A stretch of DNA of 64,000 nucleotides from Dryomyza anilis (GCA_951804985.1 OX638131.1:58248351-58312350), one strand, 5' to 3'. Positions 11,128 to 21,715 are shown, numbered from the stretch's first letter. Notes: generated by a model from the sequence alone, not told the origin. Numbers and translations: made by a program.

Positions 11128-11383
11128 GGGAGCCGCATCTGAGGTACAGCACGTCAGTAGTGATTGTAAAGTGGTCGAGTGCAGCTCGTGTGATAAATGT
11201 CAAGTTAAATTGTGGACATGCAACAGTTGTTAGAATTTGTTATTAGTAAAGTTGTTTATTAAAGTGAATTAATAAAGTTAATCGTTATAATTTAAACCAA
11301 ACATAAGAGTGTTTTTATTTTGTACACAATCCAGCGATACGAACTCGTAGAACAGTTTTCCGTAGACTGAATTTTCGTAACAT

Positions 11384-11401
11384 TGGTGTCAGAAGTGGGA
11401 T
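11384..11401 (+). other. Primer-binding site, tRNA-Leu
   Basis: TGGTGTCAGAAGTGGGAT is complementary to a tRNA-Leu 3' end (..TCCCACTTCTGA plus CACCA), 18 bases without mismatch as I recall that tRNA. It lies one base after the LTR end. Confidence 0.75.
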
Positions 11402-11412
11402 TGTGATACAAA

Positions 11413-12358
11413 ATGGTTAAATTCGATCAACTTAAAGTCGATCAGCTAAAGAAGGAGCTGTCGATTCGCAATTTTGCAACTGCTGGTACGAAAGTAGAGC
11501 TGCAGAAGCGCCTAATGGAAGAATTGGAGGCCCAAGGCATTCTTCTCGCGGAGCACGAATTTGAAATTGAAGCCGCAGCATCGTCATCGAAAAATCTGGA
11601 CACAGAGGAGAAAGTACAGACCCAAGTTTTTGATAAGAGCCAGTTGATCGGAGCTATGCAGCAACAGTTTCAGATAATGGCTCAAGAAAATTCCAAACAA
11701 CTTCAAGAAAATGCTAACAAAATGGAACAGAAGCTTCAAGAAAATTCCAATCAACTTAAAACAGAATTACAAGAAAATTCCAGCAAAATAGAACAGAAAC
11801 TTCAAGAAAATTCCAGCAAAATGGAACAGAAACTTCAAGAAAATTCCAACAAAATGAAACAGAAACTTCTAGAGAATTTAAACCAACATCAAGTGAGAGC
11901 AACAGATGCAGCAACATTCTAAGCAGCTTCTGGAAGTTTCTAATACACTCCATGGTAAAGTAAACGAACTTGAGGCACATGTAAATGACATGGAAGGCAA
12001 ATTTGAAAAATTGGAAAATGGCATCGACAAAAAGTTCCAGAAAATGCAAGAAGATTTCGGTGCGTTACAGCTAAGTGGACCTACACAGCATGTTCTTAGT
12101 GGTTCGAAGCTGAAATCGCCGATTTACGATGGAACCACAGCGTTCAACATTTTCAAGCTCCAATTTGAGACAAAGGCTGTAAGTAATCGATGGAATAATG
12201 AAGATAGCGTAGCAGCGCTTATTGTGACCCTGAAAGGTGGAGCAGCCGAAGTATTGCAGACTGTTCCAGAAAGCGATAGAAATAGTTACACAGCGGTTAT
12301 GTCTGCACTGCAACGGAAATATGGAAGTGATCACATGAAGCAGATCCACAGAATATAA
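11413..12358 (+). pseudogene. Gag of Gypsy A with SAP domain and coiled coil
   Basis: Starts at ATG 11413, 11 bases after the primer-binding site. Residues about 6-36 (LKVDQLKKELSIRNFATAGT..LQKRLMEEL) fit a SAP-type DNA-binding helix-extended-helix. A long glutamine/glutamate-rich coiled coil follows with about five copies of the 11-residue repeat QKLQENSSKME. After a frameshift near 11910, a second frame (11906-12358) continues the coiled coil and then a capsid-like region (FNIFKLQFETKA, AALIVTLKGGAAEVLQ). A stop and frame change near 12355 separate it from the next frame. Its normal role would be to assemble the retrotransposon particle. It is broken by two frame changes. Confidence 0.75.
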
Positions 12359-12370
12359 CTATAGAGCCGA

Positions 12371-13561
12371 ATGCAAAGAAATTGCGAATCGTTGCAGGAA
12401 TATGCTGCGGATGTTGAGAGACTTGCACATTTGGCGTATTCCGATTCAGCCTGTGATTTCTTGGAAATGTGCAAGATAAATGCATTCGTTTATGCAATAC
12501 GGGATCCTGAGACAAAACGGGCAACAATGAGCAACCACCAAAGAGATACAGACCAGAAAAGTGTTCTGAGGATAGTCCGAATAACACCAGTTGAAAATTC
12601 AGGCACTGTGTCGGCGCGAGTGTGTACAATGGAATCGGGAGAATGCCGGAGAGAAGACGAAAAAACGAGCATAATTCACATTCGTTCATTGGGTGTCGTG
12701 CCAGATGATCAATGGAGTCTAGAGCAAATACGAAATGATCAAAAGATGGACCCCGACATCGCAAATATTCGGACGTTCAAGGAACAACAAAGAAAACCAT
12801 TATGGAAAGAGTTAGCATCCAACAGTCCAATAAGCAGGGTTTACTGGGCGCAGTGGCAAAGCCTGAAGCTACAAAATGGTTGTTTGTACCGTGTGTGGGA
12901 AACTGAAAATGGCAGATCTGTACGAAATTTGATTGTTGTTCCCAAGTCAAAAATAAAAGCCATAGTACTGAAATGCCATTGTGGAACCAATGGACGTCAC
13001 TTAAGTATTAATAAAACGATTGAAGAAGTCAGGAAGCATTTCTATTGGGTCGGATATCAGAAGTCAGCCACCTACTGGATTCACAGATGTAAGCAATGTG
13101 TATCCGCAAAAAGAACAGTCGTCAGGAGTTACGGTAAGACGATTCAATACAACATAGGAGGACATTGCGAACGTACTGCCATGGATGTGAAAAATCCGAT
13201 TTCAAAAAGTGTTTTGGGCAAGAAGAAAAGTGAAGACCAAGACGAGTTGCTTCAGTCTTTAAGGCAGATTATACAAATTGCAAGTGATAAGATGAAGTCC
13301 CGATACGACTTGAGAGTAAACTCTGAGGGATTTAAGGAAGGAGATCTGGTCATGCTTTGTAGCCCGCCACGAGTGAAATTGTTAAATCCAAAACTACAAA
13401 CACACCAGGAAGGACCGTACAGGATAATTAAAAAGATTAATGACATTGTGTACAGGATTCAGAATACTACTGGCGTCAGACGAAAAATAGTCGTTCATTT
13501 AGAAAGGTTGACGCTATACAGAGAGAAAGGATTAACATCTGTTCGGGACGAACAGATTTAG
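12371..13561 (+). pseudogene. Gag C-terminus fused in frame to integrase
   Basis: One open frame of 396 codons joins three pieces. It starts with the end of the capsid region (ESLQEYAADVERLAHLAY, FVYAIRDPETKRA). It then jumps near codon 100 to the RNase H-integrase linker (WSLEQIRNDQKMDPDIANI) and the integrase zinc-binding domain (HCGTNGRHLS..HRCKQC, an HHCC finger). Near codon 275 a second jump goes from AMDV at the start of the integrase core to the C-terminal part (DKMKSRYDLRVN, GPYRIIKKINDIVYRI). Protease, RT, RNase H and the D,D35E core are missing. Remarkably, both deletions keep the frame open. The product cannot catalyse integration. The element would depend on a relative, or be dead. 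Confidence 0.8.
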
Positions 13562-13572
13562 GTGGAGGGCAG
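13562..13572 (+). other. Polypurine tract of Gypsy A
   Basis: Purine-rich GTGGAGGGCAG directly before the LTR start TGTTACGAAAA, the usual plus-strand priming position. Confidence 0.6.
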
Positions 13573-13739
13573 TGTTACGAAAAGAGGTAATTTGCCCCAC
13601 TGTGCAAGCATTCAACAATAATATATGAGACGCAAGACAATTCAGCGCACTAAGCAATGTGTTAGAAAGAGACGGAAGATCATTCAGCGTACTAAGCAAT
13701 GTGCGAGAAAGAGATGGAAGATCAGCACATTAAAACACA
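13573..13739 (+). repeat. 3' LTR of Gypsy A, left part
   Basis: Begins TGTTACGAAAAGAGG and includes the ATTCAGCG 42 bp repeats, then is cut by Gypsy B at ..TAAAACACA. It resumes at 18659. Confidence 0.9.
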
Positions 13740-13924
13740 TGTCACCCACTGTGAACGCACATCCATTGTGAATCTCACTTTGTTTGTGCGAAGAGTCAGT
13801 CGACTTGCAGCGTCTGAACAACGAAGACATAAAATGTTCAGCGTAAAACGTATTTCTTTTATTTTGTAATGTAACATATTCTTTTGTGTGTTTTAATAAT
13901 TATTAAACTAAAAACGAGTCGACA
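13740..13924 (+). repeat. 5' LTR of Gypsy B
   Basis: 185 bp, TGTCACC..GTCGACA. It lacks 12 bases (around GAATCGTAAACC) found in the 3' LTR and in the copy at 25486. Confidence 0.9.
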
Positions 13925-13926
13925 TA

Positions 13927-13941
13927 AGTCAGAAGGGGGAT
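13927..13941 (+). other. Degenerate tRNA-Leu primer-binding site of Gypsy B
   Basis: GTCAGAAGGGGGATT just after the LTR differs at one position from the tRNA-Leu-type site of Gypsy A (GTCAGAAGTGGGAT). The initial TGG is degraded. The leader that follows (to 14271) has about five AGCAACGAA-type direct repeats. Confidence 0.5.
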
Positions 13942-14271
13942 TAAAACCAAAAGACGCCTACAAACGGAAAACTGTACTCCGCTCAACTGCAGACGAAGAC
14001 GCGGTTAGCAACGAAACAAACACACAATCAAGTGCCGGCAGAGCTCCAAGCAACGAAGCCGTAGTTAGCAACGAAAGCACGCACGCTAAGCAAGCTACGG
14101 CAGCGCAGTAAGCAACGAAGCCGAAAACGAAATAAACAACGAGAATAAATTCTACGAAGTCTGTACAAGGACAGCACGAAAAAGCATCGAGTAAAGGCAG
14201 TAGCAAGAAGCAACGACGCGTAGCGGACGTTTTTTTTGTAATTCAAAAATTAAAGCGTTTCAAGTCTGAAA

Positions 14272-15682
14272 ATGCTTGATGAGAGTACTAAAAATACAGT
14301 GAACTTATATTCACTAAGAGTTGAGCAATTAAATATAGTGCTGCGCGCACAAAACTTGCCAACGACGGGTATTAAATCTGCAAAAATCGAAAGATTACGA
14401 GAAGCATTAGGATCTGACGAAATCGAGAGCGAGGAGTTAAATGAAACGGAGCCATGGCAACAACAAATGCAGGAAATGCATTACGTAGTCACAGGGTTAC
14501 TCGAAGCAGTGGCACAATTAGCAATTGCAGCTGAACCAACGACTCGTGGATCAGTTCAGGGTGATTCTGCAACAGTGAATGTCATTCCACAAACGACACA
14601 AAGTGTTCCAACGACACGACCGACAACCGAGAATTCGAACACACATCTACGTTCATTAAGCGACGTGCATAACGTTATTGGCATTATGCCTGAGTTCAAC
14701 CCAATTAAAGGTGCGCCCACATCTCATCAATTCATAAGCAAAGTCGAACAACTACAGCAATTATATATGTGGAGCGATGAGACGGTTCTGTTCGCAGTAC
14801 AACATAAAATGTGTGGCATTGCAAAGGATTGGTTAGGTGCACAACCAGTTTTTTGAAAATTGGATTGAATTCAGGGTTAAATTGAAAAATGATTTCCCAA
14901 GTACGATAAGTGCGGCAGACGTCCACCGCGAAATGATGCAACGTAAACGCAAGGCAGGCGAAACATTTGTTGAATATTATTTTGCAATGCTGGCGATCGC
15001 GCGTCAAGGTGAGTTAGATGAAGTTTCAATAACTTCATATATAGTGAATGGTATTAACGATTCTAACCTCACCCGAACGTTACTGGCTATGAACCTACAA
15101 TCATGCAACGACCTTCTGATATCAATTGAAAATCTACCGACGATGTCTACAATGCCACAACGAACCATCAGCACAGGACGAAGTGAACCAGTGGATCGGA
15201 AAATGGATAGCTCACATGAACGACGCGGGCCGAAGTGCTTTAATTGTAATGAGGTGGGCCATATTGCAGTAAAATGTCCGCAACCGCAACGGAGAGTGCG
15301 TTGTTCGATATGCTCTAAAACTGGTCACGAAGGAAAGAACTGTAGGTCAGCAAAGAGAACAACAATTGCAAAAGTTGAAGCGAGCGTACATCAAATGCAG
15401 GAAAGCCCCGCTGTAGCACCACATGTCATGAAAGAAATTATAATAAGTGGTCAAACTTTAAATGCATTTGTAGACACTGGGAGTGATTTTTCGTTGATCA
15501 ATACATCATCAACGCCAGCAGACAGCCAACGTATAAAGTGTTACAAACGTTTAAAAGGTTTCGGTGGATCGATAGTTGAATCGCACGAAATACTACATGT
15601 CAAATTGCAAATGGACGGAAAACGCATAAAGGAAAAATTGTTTATTATATCAGAGGAGCATTTGCAGCAGGATATACTCTAG
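14272..15682 (+). pseudogene. Gag and protease of Gypsy B
   Basis: Starts at ATG 14272. Residues about 14-45 (SLRVEQLNIVLRAQNLPTTG) again fit a SAP-like motif. A capsid region follows (GIMPEFNPIKG, HQFISKVEQLQQLY). A frameshift near 14850 moves to the second frame (14837-15682). That frame has the capsid end, two CCHC zinc knuckles (CFNCNEVGHIAVKC and CSICSKTGHEGKNC) and the aspartic protease active site FVDTGSDFSLI. The frame closes at TAG 15680-15682 right before GRDIL, the usual end of the protease, and is open again in the same frame into reverse transcriptase. The TAG is therefore either a nonsense mutation or a readthrough site. Confidence 0.85.
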
Positions 15683-17135
15683 GGCCGCGACATTCTGCAA
15701 ATAAAACACAGCACACATACGGACTTCAAAATAAATGATCAGATGGCAGTTGATGAGCAACAAACTGTGCGAAGTATCATTGAAAGTTATGATGAATGCT
15801 TTGCAGAGAACATCGAACGCTTGGGCCGCTGTAACACGACGCAAATGGAAATAGAAATTATAAGCGACAAGCCAGTTGTTGGTAAACGTTACCAAGTACC
15901 ATTTGCTCAACGACGGACACTATCAGGAATTATTAACAATTTGCTTACGCATGGAATTATAAGATCAAGTACGTCACCGTATGCTGCATCAGTGGTGCTG
16001 TCGAAGAAATCTAATGGAGAGCCGCATGTGTGTCGATTACCGCGCACTGAACGCGGTCACAATCAAGAAGCAGTTCCCGATGCCTATTGTAGAAGAGCAA
16101 CTGTCACAACTATCCGGACAGACATTTTTCACAACATTGGATATGACCTCAGGGTATTACCAAATACCACTTAAGGAAGAAAGCAAACGTTACACAGCTT
16201 TTCTAACGCCTGACGAATTATTCGAGCATAATGTCATGCCTTTCGGACTTGTAAACGCACCGAGATATTTCCAAGAAATGGTCGTAAAAATCATACAAGG
16301 TTTGAGGCATCGACACAACGTAATTAGCTACGTGGACGAAGTTATCATTGCTACAGAGACGATCGAACTCGGAATGATTGTGCTACGCGAACTTTTGGAT
16401 GCTATAAAGGGAGCCAACCTCACCCTACGTCCATAAAAATGCGAGTTTTTGATGACTACAGTGGAATTCTTGGGCCACGTGATAAGCTCCGCTGGCATTC
16501 AGCCTGGAAATGAAAAAACTAAATGCATTGAAGAATTTCCAACGCCGTCGAATGCAACTGATGTCCGCAAGTTTTTAGGCGTTACCAGTTTCTTCCGGAA
16601 ATTCGACCACGATTATGGACGCATTGCTCAACCATTAACGATGCTGCTGAAGAAAGATATCAATTTTAAATGGGAGGCGACGCAGACAATAGCGTTCGAC
16701 AAGTTAAAATCGGCGTTGACAAGCAAACCAATTTTAGCTCTGTTCGACTACACCAAACAACACGAGGTGCACACGGACGCTAGTGCACTGGGCTTATCAG
16801 GAGTTCTGTTGCAGCATGAAGCGGAAGGCATGCTAAAGCCGGTATTTTATTATAGCCGACGATGTAGCGAAGCTGAGAGTCGATATTCCAGCCACGAACT
16901 AAAAGTACTAGATATCGTGGAAACGTTGGAGAGATTTCGCGTCTATCTGTGGGGCACAACGTTCATGGTAATCACAGATTGCAATGCTGTGGCGACAACT
17001 AAGGCTACAACCCCATTGCCCCCGCGTATCTCTAGATGGTGGTTGAAATTACTAGAATATGATTTTACTTGTATCAACCGGGCCGGGGCGAAGATGCAAC
17101 ATGTCGATGGTATGAGTCGAGCACCAGCGTTGCCA
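15683..17135 (+). pseudogene. Reverse transcriptase and RNase H of Gypsy B
   Basis: RT begins around 15830 (KRYQVPFAQRR, HGIIRSSTSPYAASVVLSKK). A frameshift near 16022 precedes VDYRALNAVTIKKQFPMP, TLDMTSGYYQIPL and MPFGLVNAP. The catalytic YVDD reads YVDE at 16329-16340, losing the second aspartate. An in-frame TAA at 16434 interrupts the thumb before FLGHVIS. RNase H follows (about 16765-17135) with VHTDASALGLSGVLLQH, SSHELKVL and VITDCNAV. The region would copy element RNA into DNA in particles. The frame change, stop and YVDE substitution make it inactive. Confidence 0.9.
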
Positions 17136-18480
17136 CCGAAGGAAACTACTACCGTGGCCGAGAAGATTCTCAAAATATTTACCTATGATGATGACTGGGT
17201 CTACACAATGCAGATTCAAGACGATAAGCTGAAACACATAACAAGTGTTTTGAAAAATGAATTAACAATTGATCAAGCAAACGCGAAGCAGATCAAAACT
17301 GATTACGTTATTCAAGCAGGGCGATTGCATAGGAAGATTGGAGACGAAACCAGATTGGTTGTTCCACAAAACATCAGATGGCGTATTTTAAAGGCTTATC
17401 ATGACGATGTCGGACACTTCGGCGTAGATAAAACTATGCAACGGGTGCAAAAGTCATTCTGATTTCCGAGAATTCGCCTCTACGTTAAGTCATACGTTCA
17501 CTCTTGTCCTGAATGCTGTTTAAATAAGGTGAAAGGAAGAAAATCGGAGAGCCAAATGCACATAATGGAAGTGCTGCCTTTTTTGAAGAGTAAGAAGGGA
17601 AATGTACACATAATTGTTTTAGTATGTTCCTTCAGTAAGTTTACCATTGTAAAAGCTGTGCGGAATACGAAAACGACACCAGTGATCACGATGCTGCAGG
17701 ATGTCATGTCAATTTTTGGCCAGCCGTTGCGTCTTACGTCCGATCGAGGGACGGCGTTCACGTCAAAGGAGTTCGAGAGTTTCTTGGCAAAGCATGGCAT
17801 ACATCATACTAAATCCGCTGTAAGAACGCCAAGAGCAAACGGCCAAGCCGAACGAATTAACAAGACTGTCTTGAGTGTGCTCCAATGTTCAACGTCTGAA
17901 AATAAAGAATGGGACATCACACTGCCGATGATTCAGTGGAACATAAATTCACAACGCAATGGTACAACGAAGATTAGTCCGAATGAGTTGGTATTTAATT
18001 TCAATCCACGCGATGTTAGTCAAAATCGACTGATACAAGCCCTTCACGATGAGATGACGGATGCTGATCAGAATAATCAATCCGAAGCAGCTGAGAACAT
18101 CGCCGATGCTCAAAATAAATGGAAACGCAGATATGACACCAGACACCAACGGCCCACGTATATACTCTGAGGGAGATTTGGTGGTAATAGATCATGTACC
18201 ACAAGCTACTGGGGAGTCGCACAAACTTGAACCGGCATACAAGGGTCCATATATGGTGACGAAAGTGCTTAACTTTCATCGCTACATAGTAGAAGATTTA
18301 CCTGACAACCACGCACTCAAAGACGTTACAGTAATGATATCTCGAGCGATCATATGAAGCCATGGTGCAATTCCGACCCGAATATTGATCTCGACGCAAC
18401 ACCTGAGAATGAGACTACACCAGATTCGCCCATGAAGGACGATGATCAGGAGAGGCCGAGCTGTCACCCACTGTGAACGC
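17136..18480 (+). pseudogene. Integrase of Gypsy B
   Basis: The zinc-binding part has YHDDVGHFG and, after an in-frame TGA at 17460-17462, HSCPECC. The core keeps the second Asp and Glu (LTSDRGTAF and NGQAERINK, 35 residues apart). The usual first Asp motif (HIDHLGPF in the family) reads HIMEVLPF, so the first catalytic aspartate is missing. A frameshift near 18150 leads to the C-terminal part (GDLVVIDHVPQATGE, LEPAYKGPYMV). Pol ends close to the 3' LTR, and no env-like frame is present. AGGAGAGGCCGAGC before 18462 is the likely polypurine tract. Confidence 0.85.
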
Positions 18481-18658
18481 ACATCCATTGTGAATCTCAC
18501 TTTGTTCGTGCGAATCGTAAACCGAAGAGTCAGTCGACTTACAGCGTCTGAACCACGAGGACATAAAATGTTCAGCGTAAAACGTATTTCTTTTATTTTG
18601 TAATGTAACATATTCTATTATGTGTTTTAATAAATATTAAACTAAAAACGAGTCGACA
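18462..18658 (+). repeat. 3' LTR of Gypsy B
   Basis: 197 bp, TGTCACC..GTCGACA. It is repeated almost identically at 25486-25682, the start of the 7 kb duplicated block. Confidence 0.9.
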
Positions 18659-18857
18659 CACGAGTGCGAATGAGATGCCAATAGCATGCGTCATTCACGA
18701 AACGAGTAGAAGGTTCTCGAAATGACACGTTGCTTGTCGAAACGTGTCAAACTGATGCATGCTGTATATAAGTCCGCGCATCTGAGGCACTGTACTTCAG
18801 AAGTGATTGTAAAGTGGTCGAGTGCATCTGGTGTGATAAATGTCAAGTTAAATTGTG
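18659..18857 (+). repeat. 3' LTR of Gypsy A, right part (truncated)
   Basis: Continues LTR A from CGAGTGCGAATGAG through the GAA-pentamer array (18693-18752, fewer matches than the 5' copy), the TATATAA box (about 18765) and AAGTTAAATTGTG. It then stops matching; the R/U5 end is missing. Confidence 0.85.
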
Positions 18858-18978
18858 AAATATTAAAATTACGTAATTAGCTATAATATGTAAAAATTTC
18901 AATGTAATAGCTTAACAAGAAGTAATTTAAATTAAATTTTAAAAAAAGTATTAAAAAAACTATTAAAATTAACAAAAA

Positions 18979-19513
18979 CCAGTTGGGAAGGTTAGATCAC
19001 ATGGGAAATTTTAAAGAAGGTGTAATTATGATAGTTAGGATTATCAAAATTATAGTCGGTCTAAGCCGACTATAAATACCCTACACATATGTGTGGTTAC
19101 CATTCAAAGTGATATATAGGTCACCAGGGTATACGAATCCTGAAAATAACTACAAACATTCAATCGCTGAAGAATTTCCATTCATTTGATACCCATATTT
19201 ACAAATGGGTAGGTGTACCGAATTTCGATTTTTTTTTTTTGGTGATTCGCCGGAAAACATTATTATCATGTATTTGAGCATGATGTCAATATATATTTGA
19301 CCAAAAAAGTTTACCTAAGCACGTATACATAAAAATTGATCTTTATATGTACATTTTATATGAGGTATTTGAACATAAGTGGTCGGATCATAGGTCACAA
19401 TGGACCGATCTCGCCAATTTTTTCGCACATACAGCGTAGGTATATTAGTAATCTAAGTTATAAGTTTCATTTATCTATCTCTTCAATTCTAAAAGTAGTA
19501 GGGATTTCAACAG

Positions 19514-19544
<31 letters not shown>

Positions 19545-19706
19545 GACAGACAGACAGACGGACAGACGGACATCGCTAAATCGACTCAGGAGGTCATGCT
19601 GATCAAGAATATATATACTTTTCCATACCGGAGAGGCTTCCTTCTGGGTGTTACAAACGGCGTACCAAACTGAATATACCCTTTCACTCTTAGTGTAGGG
19701 TATAAA
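18979..19706 (-). mobile_element. DINE-1-like element, copy B (insertion only in copy 1)
   Basis: Runs from CCAGTTGGGAAGGTTAG to TAGTGTAGGGTATA. It has the TATAGTCGG/CCGACTATA hairpin at about 19050, a long GACAGACGG tract (19513-19575), ATGCTGATCAAGAATATATA and CTTCCTTCTGGGTGTTACAA. The empty site in the duplicated block shows it is a discrete mobile unit inserted in an A-run with little or no target duplication. Confidence 0.75.
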
Positions 19707-19856
19707 AACAAAAAAGAGCCCACTTTGGACTGATATCCTGTTGAAAATAATACATATAAAATAATTAATTTAATGATTTTCTATTCACTAGAATGTCTAT
19801 TTTATGATTGCACAAAAAAATTAAAATTGATGAAATTTCTGTTTCATCCCAAATGC

Positions 19857-20147
19857 GCGCCTTCGATCCACTGTCGGCGGATCGAAATTTTTTCCCAAAG
19901 TTGTAATAGGGCTTAAAAGTTGCATTGTGCTGCCAGAGATTACCACAAAAAATTTGAGCCAAAAAAATAATTTCCTGTGTTCGCGCATTGCAGATGAAGT
20001 TAAAAACACTTTAAATTTATATTTTTCTTTTTTACCATCTACATAAACTTTTTTTTGAATCGTTATAGGCTCAATAAATTAGAGATTGTATCTATGTCCT
20101 CCTATAATTTCATCAATTTAAAAAAAATCTTTTACTCGCGCATAGAT
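19857..20147 (-). repeat. Left arm of an imperfect inverted repeat
   Basis: Its reverse complement resembles 21480-21715: ATGCGCGAGTA, AAATTGATGAAATT, TAGGAGGACAT, GATACAATCTC, TTTTGTGGTAATCTCTGGCA and ACTTTTAAGCCCTATTACA occur in the same order. The counterpart in copy 2 is about 26154-26445. The family may be a degenerate satellite or a fold-back transposon. Confidence 0.55.
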
Positions 20148-20159
20148 CTGAAGTTGAAA

Positions 20160-20830
20160 CCAGTTGGGAAGGTTAGATCACATGGGAAATTTTAAAGTAG
20201 GTGTAATTATGATAGTTAGGATTATCAAAATTATAGTCATTATAGTCGGTCTAAGCCGACTATAAATACCCTACACATATGTGTGGTTACCATTCAAAGT
20301 GATATATAGGTCACCAGGGTATACGAATCCTGAAAATAACTACAAACATTCAATCGCTGAAGAATTTCCATTCATTTGATACCCATATTTACAAATAGGT
20401 AGGTGTACCGAATTTCGATTTTTTTTGTGAACCACAAGTCTTTTCGCCGGAAAACTTTATTATCATGTATTTGAGCATGATGTCAATATATATTTGACCA
20501 AAAAAGTTTACCTAAGCACGTATACATAAAAATTGATATTTATATGTACATTTTATATGAGGTATTTGAACATAAGTGGTCGGATCATAGGTCTAAATGG
20601 ACCGACAATTTTTTCGCACATACAGCGTAGGTATATTAGTAATCTAAGTTATAAGTTTCATTTATCTAGCTCTTCAATTTTAAAAGTAGTAGGGATTTCA
20701 ACAGACAGACGGACAGACAGACGGATCAAGAATATATATACTTTTCCATACCGGAGATGCTTCCTTCTGGGTGTTACAAACGGCGTACCAAACTGAATAT
20801 ACCCTTTCACTCTTAGTGTAGGCTATAAAA
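20160..20830 (-). mobile_element. DINE-1-like element, copy C
   Basis: Same structure as copy B with a shorter GACA tract (20702-20724). It shares deletions with copy D, which is its counterpart in the duplicated block. It sits between inverted-repeat arms (19857-20147 and 21480-21715). Confidence 0.75.
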
Positions 20831-20989
20831 AGTACAAAGTACTATTACTGCATATTTTTTGATATTGTTTTTGGCGTGATTGGCTTTATAAGTAAATATA
20901 ATTGTCCTAGAATTGACCACAAACAATTTCACTAAAAAAAATCAAAAAGGACATCAAAGAAAATTACCATTTTTTGGGTGTTTCCCAAT

Positions 20990-21715
20990 TCAAGGACGAT
21001 GCGCGCAGCCACAAGAATTGTTTTAAAAATAAAGAAATTTTGGGAGGGCGTTAATAGATTCGATATCTAATTTTTTGTGCTTATTCCGATCCAAAACACA
21101 ATATTTTTTACTCTAAACATAAATTTAGAGGAATTTTTTTACCTTCGGTTGCAATGCGCGAGCACAGGACAATATTTTTTTTACTAAAATTGTATTATGG
21201 AAATTTTAGGACCATTATGTAACTTTTAAAACCAATAACGACAACAAAACTTAAAGCAATATGATGGAATCAGTAAAAAATTGTATAATTGGCGAAGCAC
21301 CAGACTTTCGGATTTTTTTTTTAAACTATACCTGATAGAAATTGACTGTTAAGAAATTAAGCACACCTAAGTAAAAATATATATAAAAAAAAATACATGT
21401 CACCAATTCCGATTTTAGAACGGTTTAACCAAAGAAAATGTCGATTTTTTTGTACTTTTTTTTTCAACTTTAACGACGATGCGCGAGTACAAGATTTTTT
21501 TTATCAAAATTGATGAAATTTTAGGAGAACATTAAAAGATACAATCTCCAATTTTTTTGAGTCTATACGACCAAAAAACAAGTGCATGTGGAAAATAAAA
21601 ATTTTGATTTAAAGTTTTTTTTTTAACTTTATCTTTTTTGTGGTAAACTTTTAAGCCCTATTACATTTTGAAATACAAATAAAAGTTTGGTTTCGATACG
21701 CCGTATTGCACAGTT
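20990..21715 (+). repeat. Degenerate repeats of about 160 bp and right inverted arm
   Basis: ATGCGCG words recur at about 20998, 21155 and 21480 (spacings 157 and 325), each followed by related A+T-rich sequence ending in RATACRATCTCYAATTTTTT. The last copy forms an inverted pair with 19857-20147. No coding content seen. The equivalent region in copy 2 is about 27295-28030. Confidence 0.5.

Larger units (their letters stand above)
10906..11382 (+). repeat. 5' LTR of Gypsy A (left end missing)
   Basis: Compared with the 3' LTR start at 13573, about 60 bases are lost where Tc1 element 2 abuts. The U3 holds a 2 x 42 bp tandem repeat (ATTCAGCGYACT.., starting 10917 and 10959), a run of heat-shock-type pentamers (11049-11108) and TTTATAA at 11121. 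The LTR ends in TTTTCGTAACA at 11382, two bases before the primer-binding site. Confidence 0.85.
13740..18658 (+). mobile_element. Gypsy B: nearly full-length Ty3/Gypsy element
   Basis: LTRs at 13740-13924 and 18462-18658, both starting TGTCACCCACTGTG and ending GAGTCGACA. Internal order: leader, gag with two zinc knuckles, protease, reverse transcriptase, RNase H, integrase. It sits inside the 3' LTR of Gypsy A: the flanks TAAAACACA and CACGAGTGCG rejoin to the LTR A sequence, and a 4-5 base (A)CACA target duplication is visible, overlapping the LTR's terminal CA. The LTRs differ by about seven substitutions and a 12-base indel, so the insertion is not recent. Pol has stops and frameshifts. 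Confidence 0.9.
10906..18857 (+). mobile_element. Gypsy A: deleted Ty3/Gypsy element split by Gypsy B
   Basis: Parts in order: 5'-truncated LTR (10906-11382), tRNA-Leu primer site (11384), SAP-domain gag (11413-12358), a gag/integrase fusion (12371-13561), polypurine tract, first 167 bp of the 3' LTR (13573-13739), Gypsy B (13740-18658), and a further part of the 3' LTR (18659-18857), which then ends abruptly. Protease, reverse transcriptase and RNase H are absent, so it is a nonautonomous derivative. LTR ends are TGTTACGAAAA and TTTTCGTAACA, an 11-base inverted pair. Confidence 0.85.
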
